In this document: positions 33,168 through 42,581 of the stretch, piece by piece
Position numbering within the stretch: the first letter of the stretch is position 1
Layout: each line of letters starts with the position of its first letter
Source: Haematobia irritans
Lineage: Eukaryota; Arthropoda; Insecta; Diptera; Muscidae
Reading direction: 5' to 3'
Length of the DNA: 64,000 bases
Assembly: GCF_050003625.1 (NCBI RefSeq)
Contig: NC_134397.1
Span: 226,114,537 to 226,178,536, forward strand
Position numbers and translations under genes: made by a program
Notes under the pieces: model-generated
The model's input: only the letters and a program-made list of their open reading frames with translations
The model's database searches: none
What the model was told of the DNA's origin: nothing

Positions 33168-34466
33168 AACGGTGATACGGTCAAAATTTGGTCAATATAA
33201 ACTTGACGTATTTCTTTAAATTTTGCATTTAAAAAACCTTCACATCCCTCATATTGAAGTTGTGTGTGTGTAGAATGTTGCTCCTATTTTTATTTTGGAA
33301 TTCACTCTTCAGTTGTCAAAATGTCGTCCAAGCAAGAAGAGCAGCGTATCAAAATTTTGCTCGCGCATCGCGAAAATCCGAGCAACTCGCACTCAAAGCT
33401 GGCAAAATCGCTAAAAGTTGCCATATCAACCGTTACAAATGTAATTAAAGAGTTTGGGGAACGTTTGTCGACAGCCAAGAAGTCTGGATCGGGGGGAAAT
33501 CGAAAACCGGAAGTCGCTGAGACGACAAAGAGAGTTGCCGGTAGTTTCAAGCGAAACCCTAACCTCTCTCTCCGAGATGCCGCAAATAAGCTGGGTGTAT
33601 CGTCTACAACCGTGCATCGAGCCAAAAAACGAGCCGGACTATCGACTTACAAGAAGGTAGTGACTCCAAATAGCGAAGATAAACAAAATACGACGGCCAA
33701 AGCGCGATCCCGGAGGCTGTACACGACGATGCTGACGAAGGTTGACTGCGTGGTAATGGACGACGAAACCTACGTCAAAGCCGACTACAAGCAGCTTCCG
33801 GGACAGGAGTTTTATACGGCAAAAGGAAGGGGAAAGGTAGCAGATATTTTCAAGCACATAAAGCTGTCAAAGTTCGCAAAGAAATATCTGGTTTGGCAAG
33901 CCATCTGTACCTGTGGCTTGAAAAGCAGCATTTTCATAGCTTCCGGGACTGTCAACCAAGAAATTTACGTGAAAGAGTGTTTGAATAAACGTCTGCTGCC
34001 TTTCCTGAAGAAACACGTTTGTTCCGTACTGTTTTGGCCGGATTTGGCATCTTGCCATTACGGTAAAAAGGCCATGGAGTGGTACGCCGCCAACAACGTG
34101 CAGGTGGTTCCCAAGGACAAGAACCCTCCCAACACGCCAGAGCTCCGCCCAATTGAGAAATACTGGGCTATTGTCAAGCGGAACCTAAAGAAGACCAAAA
34201 AAACTGATAAGGACGAGCAGCAGTTCAAGGCAAACTGGCTTTCTGCGGCGAAGAAGGTGGACAAGGTGGCTGTACAAAATCTGATGGCAGGTGTCAAGCG
34301 TAAGGCCTGGCAATTCAGATTTGGAAAAGCGAAAGCTTAACTGAATATTTTTCCTGAATTTTATACTAATTGAACTTGAAAAAGAAATTTAATTTGATTT
34401 TTTAAATAAACGATTCACCGATTTACACGCGTTTTCCCTTGACCAAATTTTGACCGTATCACCCTT
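33168..34466 (+). mobile_element. DD37E transposon of the Tc1/mariner superfamily
   Basis: A 1299-bp element flanked by TA (33166-33167, 34467-34468). Its terminal inverted repeats start AACGGTGATACGG / AAGGGTGATACGG and run on through TCAAAATTTGGTCAA. It holds one transposase frame. Short ends, TA target and a single gene fit the superfamily; the catalytic spacing puts it with the ITmD37E-like branch first described in mosquitoes. Confidence 0.85.
33321..34340 (+). CDS. DD37E transposase, apparently intact (339 aa)
   Basis: I start at ATG 33321 (MSSKQEEQRIKILLAHREN); the frame is open from 33264, but those 19 residues look like leader. The N-terminal third has two helix-turn-helix-like parts: SKLAKSLKVAISTVTNVIKE, then LSLRDAANKLGVSSTTVHRA. 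A basic GR-poor linker follows. The catalytic core shows VVMDDETYVKAD (first Asp), FWPDLASCHYGKKA (second Asp) and ELRPIEKYWAIVKRN (Glu). There are 37 residues between the second Asp and that Glu, hence DD37E. Length is normal and there is no stop or frameshift. It could encode an active cut-and-paste transposase; expression is unknown. Confidence 0.88.
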   Translation: MSSKQEEQRIKILLAHRENPSNSHSKLAKSLKVAISTVTNVIKEFGERLSTAKKSGSGGNRKPEVAETTKRVAGSFKRNPNLSLRDAANKLGVSSTTVHRAKKRAGLSTYKKVVTPNSEDKQNTTAKARSRRLYTTMLTKVDCVVMDDETYVKADYKQLPGQEFYTAKGRGKVADIFKHIKLSKFAKKYLVWQAICTCGLKSSIFIASGTVNQEIYVKECLNKRLLPFLKKHVCSVLFWPDLASCHYGKKAMEWYAANNVQVVPKDKNPPNTPELRPIEKYWAIVKRNLKKTKKTDKDEQQFKANWLSAAKKVDKVAVQNLMAGVKRKAWQFRFGKAKA

Positions 34467-34907
34467 TAATTTTGGTTTCGTTGAATCCGTTCCGGTGATT
34501 TTTAGGTCAGAATTATTTTAGACTCGTTAAGAGCTGTGCTAAATTTGGTATAGATGGGTCTATATTTTAATACAGCCCCCATATAAATGATCCAACGATT
34601 TGACTTCTTGAGGGCACGGAAGCAGAAATTTTCATCCGATTTGCTTGAAATTGGAAGGGTTTGTGTTCTTTAGGTTTTTTTTCATAGCTGTGCTACATTT
34701 TGTTTTATAGCCTCCATATAGATATATTTCTCGATTTGAAGTCGTGAGGGCGCAGAAGCCGTAATATTCATCCGATTTTCCTTAAATTTTACATCGAGTG
34801 GTAGTTTAGATTCTTTGGGAGCCTTAAATAGAAGTTTTTATTCCTGCCACTTATATCGAAAAGTTTGTTTCAAGTTATTCAAGAGACGCTTGTAAAAATC
34901 GAAATTT
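34467..34907 (-). repeat. Degraded family A/B-type repeat
   Basis: Pieces such as ACAGCCCCCATATAAATGAT, TTGACTTCTTGAGGGC and TTCATCCGATTTGCTTGAAA show a reverse A-type unit, repeated about twice. The ends are missing. Confidence 0.5.
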
Positions 34908-35500
34908 TTAATGGGGTTAATAACTTTGGCATTTCGTTTGTAATACATCGAAATATTGGCCTCTGGAGAAACAAGCTATCGACTTAAAACTTGGTACAAG
35001 TAGTTCTTATTGATGTAGGTTGGAATGGGGCCATATCGGGCCATATAAACTGACCCCTCAGATTATATAGCCTCCAAATTTCATCAGATTCCTTTAAAAT
35101 TCGTTAAGTGGTGTTAGTCTATGGCCTCCAACAACCACGCAATAAAATTGTCCATAATGGTCCTGATTTATATATAGTTCCATGTAAGACCAGATTTCAT
35201 TTCCCGAGTTTAGGACTTGAATAAGTTGAAATTTGGTAAGTGATGCCAGTATATACTTTGTACTAATCACGCAAAAATTGGTTCATAGTTATATATATCC
35301 CCCATACACACCGATCCCCAAATTTGACATTGGAGTCTGATGGAGGAATAAATTTCATTCGAGGTTCATAATTATTTATAGACTCCTCTGTGTTACCACA
35401 ACCCAAGTATTGTGGAAGACAGTCTTTAGTAGAACTTATTATGCAATCTGTGGTGGAGGGTACACAAGATTCGACCAAGTCTAACTTATGGCTTTGGTTT
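34908..35500 (-). repeat. Family B element, degraded copy
   Basis: It starts with ATTTCGTTTGTAATACATCG and ends with GTGGAGGGTACACAAGATTC then GACCAAGTC. Inside, units contain CATATACACCGATCCCCAAA-like sequence. Many indels mark an old copy. Confidence 0.6.
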
Positions 35501-35902
35501 TTCTTATTCTTTTAGCACTACCAAAAAAAAAAAAAAAAAAACAAAACAAAAAATGAACGTGCTATATTCTATGATCACGTAGTACTTACTAAATCTTTTT
35601 CTATCTTTTCTCATTTTCTTTTACCGTCAACTCTTGGAAAAAAATTCTCCATCGTCCATGATTCTTCGTATGCCATATGATTTTGGTTTTAATGGGACTT
35701 TTTGTGATTTCTCTTCGAAATGATGTTTTTGTGTTTCACGGATGAATGTCTGCTGCTGGAACCATGTTTATTATAATGCTGTACGTTTGCTGCGTGCCCT
35801 ACCAAACAATGACCAATCTTTGATATGATGGTCTGGACGATGATGATGACGATGATGATGGCAAACTAAACCAAAAACTAACAAAAATGAAATCTGACAC
35901 AG
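35501..35902. other. Intron end before exon 7
   Basis: It holds a long A run (35523-35540) and a GATGATGAC-type simple repeat at 35829-35861. Nothing else recognised. Confidence 0.5.
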
Positions 35903-36148
35903 AAATGTATGAGATCTCACCATATGCCACATTTAGTGTCAATGGTGGTCGTACTGGAGCCCCGGCCAAAACACCAACCAGAGGTGTGGCTGCCTCACCC
36001 ATGGACTATACAATGCAATTCAAAACATTTGGCCATCCTGAAGGAGAGAATCTAAATGCCACTGCATATCCTTTGTTACCATCATCCGGATTTGGCCATG
36101 TCAAATCGAAATCATCATGGCACAAACAACGATACTACAACACCGATG
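35903..36148 (+). CDS. Dscam-like exon 7: cytoplasmic tail with YATF motif
   Basis: A 246-bp exon, acceptor GACACAG, donor GTAAGT, phase 1 both ends. It encodes EMYEISPYATFSVNGGR and then DYTMQFKTFGHPEGENLN. The MYE-x-SPYATF stretch is the most recognisable part of insect Dscam cytoplasmic tails. It offers tyrosines that could be phosphorylated for SH2 adaptors (inference). The exon ends WHKQRYYNTDG, carried on by DESTLS in exon 8. The intron to exon 8 is just 153 bp. Confidence 0.92.
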
Positions 36149-36301
36149 GTAAGTGTATTGGAAAAAGGAATTTCACCAATTAGTGTTGTCGTTGAAAAGA
36201 GGAGAAGACAGAGAGACAGCAAAAAACCGATTTTACTAAACTGTGTTAATGGTCACAATGCAATTCAAAATTTTTTTCTTCTTCTTTAAATTCTCTTTTA
36301 G

Positions 36302-36634
36302 ATGAATCAACGCTTAGCAAGTCAATGACCATGGCGATTGGATCTCAGACCGGAGGTCATTCAAAGAAATCTTCAAGAGGTGATGGTGCTGGGGGTGGAG
36401 GAGGACGCAGCAATGGTAGCAATGGTGGTGGTGGTAACAAAAGCAACAGTAGTAGCAGTGGTATAGGTGGAGGTAGCAGTGGTGGTGGCGGGGCCAATGG
36501 TGGCCATACCAATGGCAGTGGACATTGTGAGTCCGAATCGGATACCAGTATTAGTCCAAGTACTGAATTTTCGAATATGCCCACTTATAGAGTTCCTTGT
36601 AAGTCGCGCAACAGTGATGGTCGTAGTGGAGTAG
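36302..36634 (+). CDS. Dscam-like exon 8: Gly/Ser/Asn-rich cytoplasmic linker
   Basis: A 333-bp exon starting after CTTTTAG with D-ESTLSKSMTMAIGS. The middle is a low-complexity Gly/Ser/Asn tract encoded by GGT/AGC-type repeats, then ESESDTSISPSTEFSNMPTY. I place the donor at 36635 (GTAG|GTGTGT) because only that joins exon 9 in frame (G+AT = Asp, then MFRPDSSTESNN). A stronger-looking donor CCTT|GTAAGT at 36599 would shift the frame and stop within about a dozen codons of exon 9. Which donor is used needs RNA evidence. Confidence 0.82.
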
Positions 36635-37122
36635 GTGTGTAAACCCACAACCAACAACACAACACACAACACTGCATACCAACACAAAAAAAAAAATAAT
36701 AAGGCACAGTGGTTTCAAGGGCATGTTGTTAGAAATGTGATTTTCAAAATTAAAAAGAGGCTAATGTGGTCGCTTCGACCTATTTTAAAAAGGAAAAGTA
36801 GATATTTTAAAATTTTGAGAAACTGTTTTTATTGGTTTCCGATCCCATATAGACCATGAGAATGTCTTAATAAGACGATATAGCGTAGTCTATATGGTCC
36901 CATTTTGTGATCCTCCTATACTATTTAATAATGGACCTGTTGTGCTATCAAATCTGTTATTTTTTGGCAATTCAAAATTTGACTTTCCGTTATTTTTTGA
37001 TGTACACATTTGACCTTGGAAACCACTGCCTCTCAATCTATACAAAATAAAATATCATATTCAAATACATTCTTCATTTTTCATTTTCTTTTTTTTCTGC
37101 ATGGCCTTTTCCCTCCGCACAG
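36635..37122. other. Intron between exons 8 and 9
   Basis: No repeat family apart from ACAACACAAC simple sequence at its start. The acceptor follows a pyrimidine tract at 37078-37116. Confidence 0.5.
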
Positions 37123-37351
37123 ATATGTTTCGACCCGATTCATCTACAGAATCAAATAATGATCAATCATCACCCATCGATAGACGTATGAATGCTCAAC
37201 GCTATGGCAAAGATCACTCATCATCGGGAGAAAACAAACGCGGTAGCGGTGGTGGCAGTGGTGCTGGTCATCGTAATCGCAAACATCATCAACAGCAAAT
37301 AAATGCTAAGGATTCGCTAGATCGCCGTCTACATCCAGGCAGTAACAACAG
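37123..37351 (+). CDS. Dscam-like exon 9: basic, Ser/Gly-rich tail segment
   Basis: A 229-bp exon after acceptor CCGCACAG. It encodes MFRPDSSTESNNDQSSPIDR and later a Gly-rich and His/Gln-rich basic run (GAGHRNRKHHQQQ), ending HPGSNN. The donor is ACAG|GTAGTT at 37352, phase 2 out, which joins exon 10 as Ser-LDSELNN. If the donor is not used, the frame meets TAG one codon later, giving a shorter tail ending NNR. The upstream ATG at 37101 is intronic. Confidence 0.85.
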
Positions 37352-37899
37352 GTAGTTCAGGTACCTAAACCCCAAACTCCAAACAAAATTATGAAAGTAA
37401 AATAAATGTCCATTGCCATTGGTTTTTTGTGAAAAATTGAAATTTCCAAAAGAAAAATCAAAATTTAAAAAAATCGTAAACTATTACGGATGTTTGGGTC
37501 ATTTCAAAATTTTGTAAAAAAAATAAGAAAACAATTGCATGTGCATGATTTGTATGATTTTTGTTTTAAAATAAACTAATATTGTGAAAAATAATCATGA
37601 AAATTATAGGATTTTGAGTTGTATAAAATTGCAATTTTTGGTTTGTTTTTCAGTTCAAGAAATTATGTTATTACGTTTATTATATTGAAAAGAAAAAAAC
37701 AATGATATATTGTCATCATTCCAATTGTTATTCGCTACACCGTTGTATGGAGCCTAAACAAAGTTTTACTATATAACTCTGAAAATGTATTAGCCAATTA
37801 CCAACTATATATGGGAAGTGTTATTACATCCTACCTCAAATTCCCCTTTTTGAAATTGTTGAGGCTATAATTGCTTACATAAATACCATGAAAAATTAA
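37352..37899. other. Unique intron sequence after exon 9
   Basis: AT-rich, nothing recognised. Confidence 0.45.
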
Positions 37900-38065
37900 A
37901 TCATATTTAGCATATCATATCCGGCCCAATAATTTTTAGTCCTAAAATACTTCTAGATTTCTAATTTCAAGAAGACAAATTGGGAGATACGTCTATATTG
38001 GGACTATAACAAAACATCGACAGGTACACACTATATTCGACACAACTTTTTTGTGATCCTACATA

Positions 38066-39328
38066 ACAGTTTGGCTGATAAGTCCCCGGTGTAACAAAGA
38101 AAAACACATTTTTTATCAAAATTCGTTTTTATTATTCAACATAGTTCCCTGCAAGAGCGATACAACGATTATAACGACCTTCCAATTTGTTGATAACATT
38201 TTGGTAGTACTCCTTCGGTTTTGCCTCAAAATAGGCCTCAGTTTCGGCCATCACCTCTTCATTGTAGCCAAATTTTTTGAGGTCTGAGAACAAGAAAAAG
38301 TCGCTGGAGGCCGGATCTGGAGAATACGGTGGGCGGGGAAGCAATTCGATGCCCAATTCATGCATTTTTGCCATCGTTCTCAATGACTTGTGGCACGGTG
38401 CGTTGTATTGGTGGAACAACACTTGTTTCTTCTTCATATGGGGCCGTTTTGCCGCGATTTCGACCTTCAAACGCTCCAATAACGCCATATAATAGTCACT
38501 GTTGATGGTTTTTCCCTTCTCAAGATAATCGATAAAAATTATTCCATGCGCATCCCAAAAAACAGAGGCCATTACTTTGCCAACGGACTTTTGAGTCTTT
38601 CCACTCTTCGGAGACGGTTCACCGGTCGCTGTCCACTCAGCCGACTGTCGATTGGACTCAGGAGTGTAGTGATGGAGCCATGTTTTATCCATTGTCACAT
38701 ATCGACGGAAAAACTCGGGTGTATTACGAGTTAACAGCTGCAAAAACCGCTCAGAACCATCAACACGTTGTTGTTTTTGGTCAAATGTGAGCTCGCGCGG
38801 CACCCATTTTGCACAAAGCTTCCGCATATCCAAATATTGATGAATGATATGACCAACACGTTTCTTTGATATATTTAAGGCCTCTGCTATCTCGATCAAC
38901 TTCATTTTACGGTCATTCAAAATCATTTTGTGGATTTTTTTGATGTTTTCGTCAGTGACCACCACTTTAGGGCGTCCACTGCGTTCACCGTCCTCCGTGC
39001 TCATTTCACCACGCTTCAATTTTGCATACCAATCAATTATTGTTGATTTCCTTGGGGCAGAGTCCGGAAACTGATTATCAAGCCAAGTTTTTGCTTCCAC
39101 CATATTTTTCCCTTCAGAAAACAGTATTTTATCAAAACACGAAATTCCTTTTTTCCATTTTTTCACAATAACAAAAGTTGCTTCACAAAAGACGCTCTAT
39201 CTCACAAACTAATTGACTTACAGACGTCAAATTTTGACACGAATCATTTGAAGGATGGTAAAATAATATGCATTTAATACTAGCGACGCCATCTATGTGT
39301 CAGACCGGGGACTTATCAGCTAACCTGT
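38066..39328 (-). mobile_element. Himar1-type mariner element, near full length
   Basis: A 1263-bp element flanked by TA (38064-38065, 39329-39330). Inverted ends ACAG(T/G)TTGGCTGATAAG and CTTATCAGCTAACCTGT continue through TCCCCGGT. Himar1 of the horn fly is about 1.29 kb with the same terminus, so this belongs to the irritans subfamily. Confidence 0.92.
38132..39158 (-). pseudogene. Himar1-type transposase, inactivated
   Basis: From KNMVEAKTWLDNQFPDSA onward it follows the irritans-subfamily transposase to the end GNYVE. Faults are visible. The natural ATG (39156-39158) is followed by two one-base deletions relative to the sister copy at 60003, so the first 20 or so residues of the long frame are out of frame. 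The second catalytic Asp is Tyr (FHQYNAPCH instead of FHQDNAPCH). MDKTW replaces MDETW beside the first Asp. Five residues (RMLAG) are missing before KFGYNEE. The third Asp (SSDFFLF) remains. DNA-cleavage activity is not expected. Confidence 0.9.
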
Positions 39329-39512
39329 TACCTCTAGGTTTCCAATATCAATCAAATTGGAAACCCAAGACCCCTAATCGAGGGGTCACTTTTTATGGGC
39401 GACTATATCAAACCCTAGACCGATATATCCCATCTTTGGAGTTGATTTTCGAGCAAACGGAATGACAAATTTGTTATACTCCCATCACAATTCTATGGTG
39501 GTGAGTATAAAA

Positions 39513-39679
39513 ACATACGGCATTCAGAAAGTCGTGACATAAGTCAATGACTGTAAGCCAACGTTTTTTAATACCAAGTTTCCACTAATTGACACATGAT
39601 ATTTCAGAAAAATTGAGTCCAATAATGTTCAAATGGCCCAGGCATTTGGTGGTATGGTTAATTTCGCTCTAATTACGAT
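39513..39679. other. Short unassigned intron stretch
   Basis: Nothing recognised. Confidence 0.35.
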
Positions 39680-39830
39680 GAATCCACTTAGAGAAGCAAT
39701 GATACCCTCGTAAATGTCACTAGCATTACTGAAACCATAGCTGAAAAACTTTTTAATTATTTGGTCGCAACTGGGATTAAACTCGTGAACCTTTCAATTC
39801 AAGGCGGAAATGCCATCCATGGCTCCCAAA
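39680..39830 (-). mobile_element. SINE, degraded 5' half, reverse
   Basis: The reverse complement gives GAGCCATGGATGGCATTTCC, CGAGTTTAATCCCAGTTGCG (degraded B box), TTTTTCAGCTATGGTTTCAG and TGCTAGTGACATTTACGAGG, in SINE order from head into body. Confidence 0.65.
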
Positions 39831-40071
39831 AAAATCAAAAAATATACGAAATTTTTTTTTTAATTATAGTCCGCTTGGTTAGGCCAATCTCTTATCAGAT
39901 CACTTCCGCAGACCAAAATGAATTTATGTTATACCAAATTTCACAAACAACAGCTCTATGCTTGAAATTTTCTTAAAGTTTTATTTTAGAGATGGGTACA
40001 GGAACGGTTGCTATAGTTTGTAGAACTCTACCAAAAATGGTATATTTTTTACCGTTTGGTACACGCAGAGA

Positions 40072-40300
40072 AGGAATATGATCACCTCAAACATTTTTTA
40101 ATTGCAAAATGTTATTTTTGTAAGGTGACCATGTAACATGTTTGTCACTAAAATGTTATTTTCTCGTCAAATATAACCTGCTTGCCGAAATCATGATTTC
40201 CGATAAAATAACATGGTTGCGAAAACCATGTTACATGGTCACCACCCAAAAATAACATTTTCTCTTAAAACATGTTTGAGGTGATCATATTCCTTCTCTG
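40072..40300 (+). mobile_element. ATGATCACCTC MITE, copy 2
   Basis: It starts ACGCAGAGAAGGAATATGAT and ends GATCATATTCCTTCTCTG. It is the same element as 5633-5858, with a small deletion near AAATCATGATTTCC. Confidence 0.82.
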
Positions 40301-40557
40301 CACCCAGAAAAGGAATATGATCACCTCAAACATGTTTTAAGAGCAAAATGTTATTTTTGGGTGGTGACCATGTAACATGGTTTTCGCAACCATGTTATTT
40401 TCTCGGAAATCATGTATGTGATTTCGGCAAGCAGGTTATATTTGACGAGAAAATAACATTTTAGTGACAAACATGTTACATGGTCACCATACAAAAATAA
40501 CATTTTGCTCTTGAAACATGTTTGAGATGATCATATGGCTTCTCTGTGTGTGGGTGT
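40301..40557 (-). mobile_element. ATGATCACCTC MITE, copy 3, inverted next to copy 2
   Basis: It begins CACCCAGAAAAGGAATATGA immediately after copy 2. Its interior runs in the opposite orientation (GATTTCGGCAAGCAGGTTAT versus ATAACCTGCTTGCCGAAATC in copy 2), so the pair forms one long inverted repeat. Confidence 0.8.
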
Positions 40558-40606
40558 AGATTGGTAGAATTTTTGATGGTTTGAATAGATTTAGCAAAAA
40601 AATTGG

Positions 40607-40705
40607 TGAAGAGAGAATTTCACCAATGTGTTATCACAATGGATTGACTAGTCTAAGTGAGCCTAATACATCGGGCTGCCACCTAACCTAACCTAACCTA
40701 ATCTA
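40607..40705 (+). mobile_element. SINE 3' fragment
   Basis: AGAGAGAATTTCACCAATGT, CTAAGTGAGCCTAATACATC, GGGCTGCCACC and an (CCTAA)n tail are the last 100 bp of the SINE. The head is absent, as in 5'-truncated retroposition. Confidence 0.75.
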
Positions 40706-40737
40706 AATTAAAAAAAACATTCCTCTCCAGATAAAAG

Positions 40738-41361
40738 GTACATCAATTCGCTAAAGAAATAAAAATTTGTACAAATGTCCTATAGAAATAAAATTTTGAC
40801 CAAAATTTCTATAAAAATAAAATTTTGACCAAATTTTCTATAGAAATACAATTTTGATCAAATTTTTATAGAATTAAAATTTTGACTATTTTTTTCTACA
40901 TAAAAATAAAATATTGACCCAATTTTCTATAGACATAAAAATTTGTTAAAATTTGTATAGAACTAAAATTTTAACAATTTTTCTACATAAAAATAAAATA
41001 TTGAGCAAATTTTTATAAAAAAAATTTTTTGACCAAAATTTCTGTAATACTAACACTTTGACCAAATTTTCTATAGAAATAAAAAATTTTCTATAGGAAT
41101 CAAATTTTGAGACAATTTTCTATAAAAGAAAATTTTTGTTAAAATTTTTATAGAATTAAAATTTAATTTTTTTTTCTATTTAAAAATAAAATCTTCACCC
41201 AATTTTCTATAGAAATAAAACCTTGACCAACTCTTCTATAGAAATCAAATTTTGACCAAGTTTTCTATAAAAATAAAATTTTGACCAAATTTTTTATAGA
41301 AATAAAATTTTGAGAAAATTTTCTATAGAAATAAAATTTCTTTTTGTTTGGTATTGTTGGT
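40738..41361 (+). repeat. 29-bp minisatellite array (array i)
   Basis: Units in the same orientation as arrays e-h, with the variant GACC in place of GACA and T-rich units TTTTTATAGAATTAAAATTTTG in alternation. Confidence 0.93.
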
Positions 41362-41794
41362 TTTGTTCTTTAAGCATTGTTGTTGTTTTTTATTGCAGCT
41401 TAAAACCATACATTGACTAAACTACAAGTGTAGCTTAACCAACAGAGGAAAAGAATGTTTGTCAAATTTATTTGGGCAAAGCCCTATAGACTGCAAGATG
41501 GTTGGATGGACGCACGTTTCGGAATTACCACATTCCGCATCAGCATCCTCTACTTGCAGCAAAACTATCAACCAATTATCAGAATAAATTCAGGCAGTTC
41601 ATTAAACCCAACAATGAACCACATTTGAACCTCCCGAACAAAGGTTTTGTATGATAGCCGGCTTGTTCGAATTTATTTCGGCTTATGCCGAAATAAATTC
41701 GAAACAAACATATCTCTTTTCCTATGCCACTGTCAAATCATCGATTTGAATTCAGTTGGCTGTGTTTATTTTGAGCATGCCTCGTCCTCTTTTT
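41362..41794 (+). repeat. Dispersed repeat F, copy 2
   Basis: It matches 27373-27760 (TAGCTTAACCAACAGAGGAA, CCCTATAGACTGCAAGATGG) and retains a stretch GACGCACGTTTCGG missing from copy 1. Minisatellite lies on both sides. Confidence 0.75.
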
Positions 41795-42581
41795 CTATTT
41801 TTTGAGAAAATTTTCTATAGAAATAAAATTTGTATCAAATTTTCTATAGAAATAAAATTTTTATCAAAATTTTGATAGAATTAAATATTGACCAAATTTT
41901 CTATAGAAATAAAATTTTGACCTAATTTTCTATAGAAATAAAATTTTGACCAAATTTTCTATAGAAATAAAATTTTGACCAAATTTTCTAAAGAAATAAA
42001 ATTTTGACAAATCTTTCCATAAGAAGAAAACTTTGAGAAAATTTTGTTCAGAAATGAAATTTTGATCAAATTTTCTATACAAATAAAATTTTGATCACAT
42101 TTTCATGGAAAATTTTGTTCAAATTTTTATAGAATTAAAATTTTAAAAATTTTTTCTATTTAACAAAAATCTTGACCCAATGTTCTATAGAAATACATTT
42201 TTTTAACCAAATTTTCTATAAAAATAAAATTTTGACCAAATTTTCTGTAGAAATAAAATTTTGAGAAAATTTTCTATAGAAATAATATTTCTATAGAAAT
42301 AAAAAAATTTCTATAGAAATAAAATTTTGAGAAAATTTTATATATAAATAAACTTTTGACCAAATTTTCTATAAAAATAAAATTTTGAAAAAAAATTTTT
42401 GACCAAATTTTCTGTAGAAATAAAATTTAGAGAAAATTTTCTATAGAAATAAAATTGTGATCAAATTTTTATAGAATTAAAATTTTGACAATTTTTCTAT
42501 ATAAAAATAAAATGTTGACCCAATTTTCTATAGAAATAAAATTTTGTTCAAATTTTTATAGAATTAAAATATTGACAATTT
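41795..42581 (+). repeat. 29-bp minisatellite array (array j)
   Basis: Continuation of array i. Near 42471-42520 and again at 42560 a compound unit (GACAATTTTTCTATATAAAA) repeats; the second copy is the target of the family B insertion. Confidence 0.93.

Larger units (their letters stand above)
37900..39512 (+). repeat. Family A element split by a Himar1-type insertion
   Basis: Left part 37900-38063 has TAGTCCTAAAATACTTCTAG and GGGAGATACGTCTATATTGG. Right part 39331-39512 has GACCGATATATCCCATCTTT and the end CGGAATGACAAATTTGTTAT with TTCTATGGTGGTGAG. Joining across the insertion restores the family A stretch CCTACA-TA-CCTCTAGG. Confidence 0.78.
39985..40750 (-). repeat. Dispersed repeat, copy 2, split by a MITE pair and a SINE fragment
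   Basis: Pieces 39985-40071 (CTCTACCAAAAATGGTATAT), 40558-40606 (TTGGTAGAATTTTTGATGG) and 40706-40750 (ACATTCCTCTCCAGATAAAA) match, in reverse, the repeat at 7576-7850. Confidence 0.5.

Noticed and set aside
33302..33625. Reverse-strand frames over the DD37E transposase (also 33426-33617, 33639-33857, 34058-34297)
   Set aside because: They are shadows of the transposase gene on the other strand, with no domain.
36357..36687. Reverse-strand Pro/Leu-rich and Thr-rich frames over exon 8
   Set aside because: They are antisense readings of the Gly/Ser/Asn codon repeats of the Dscam-like exon.
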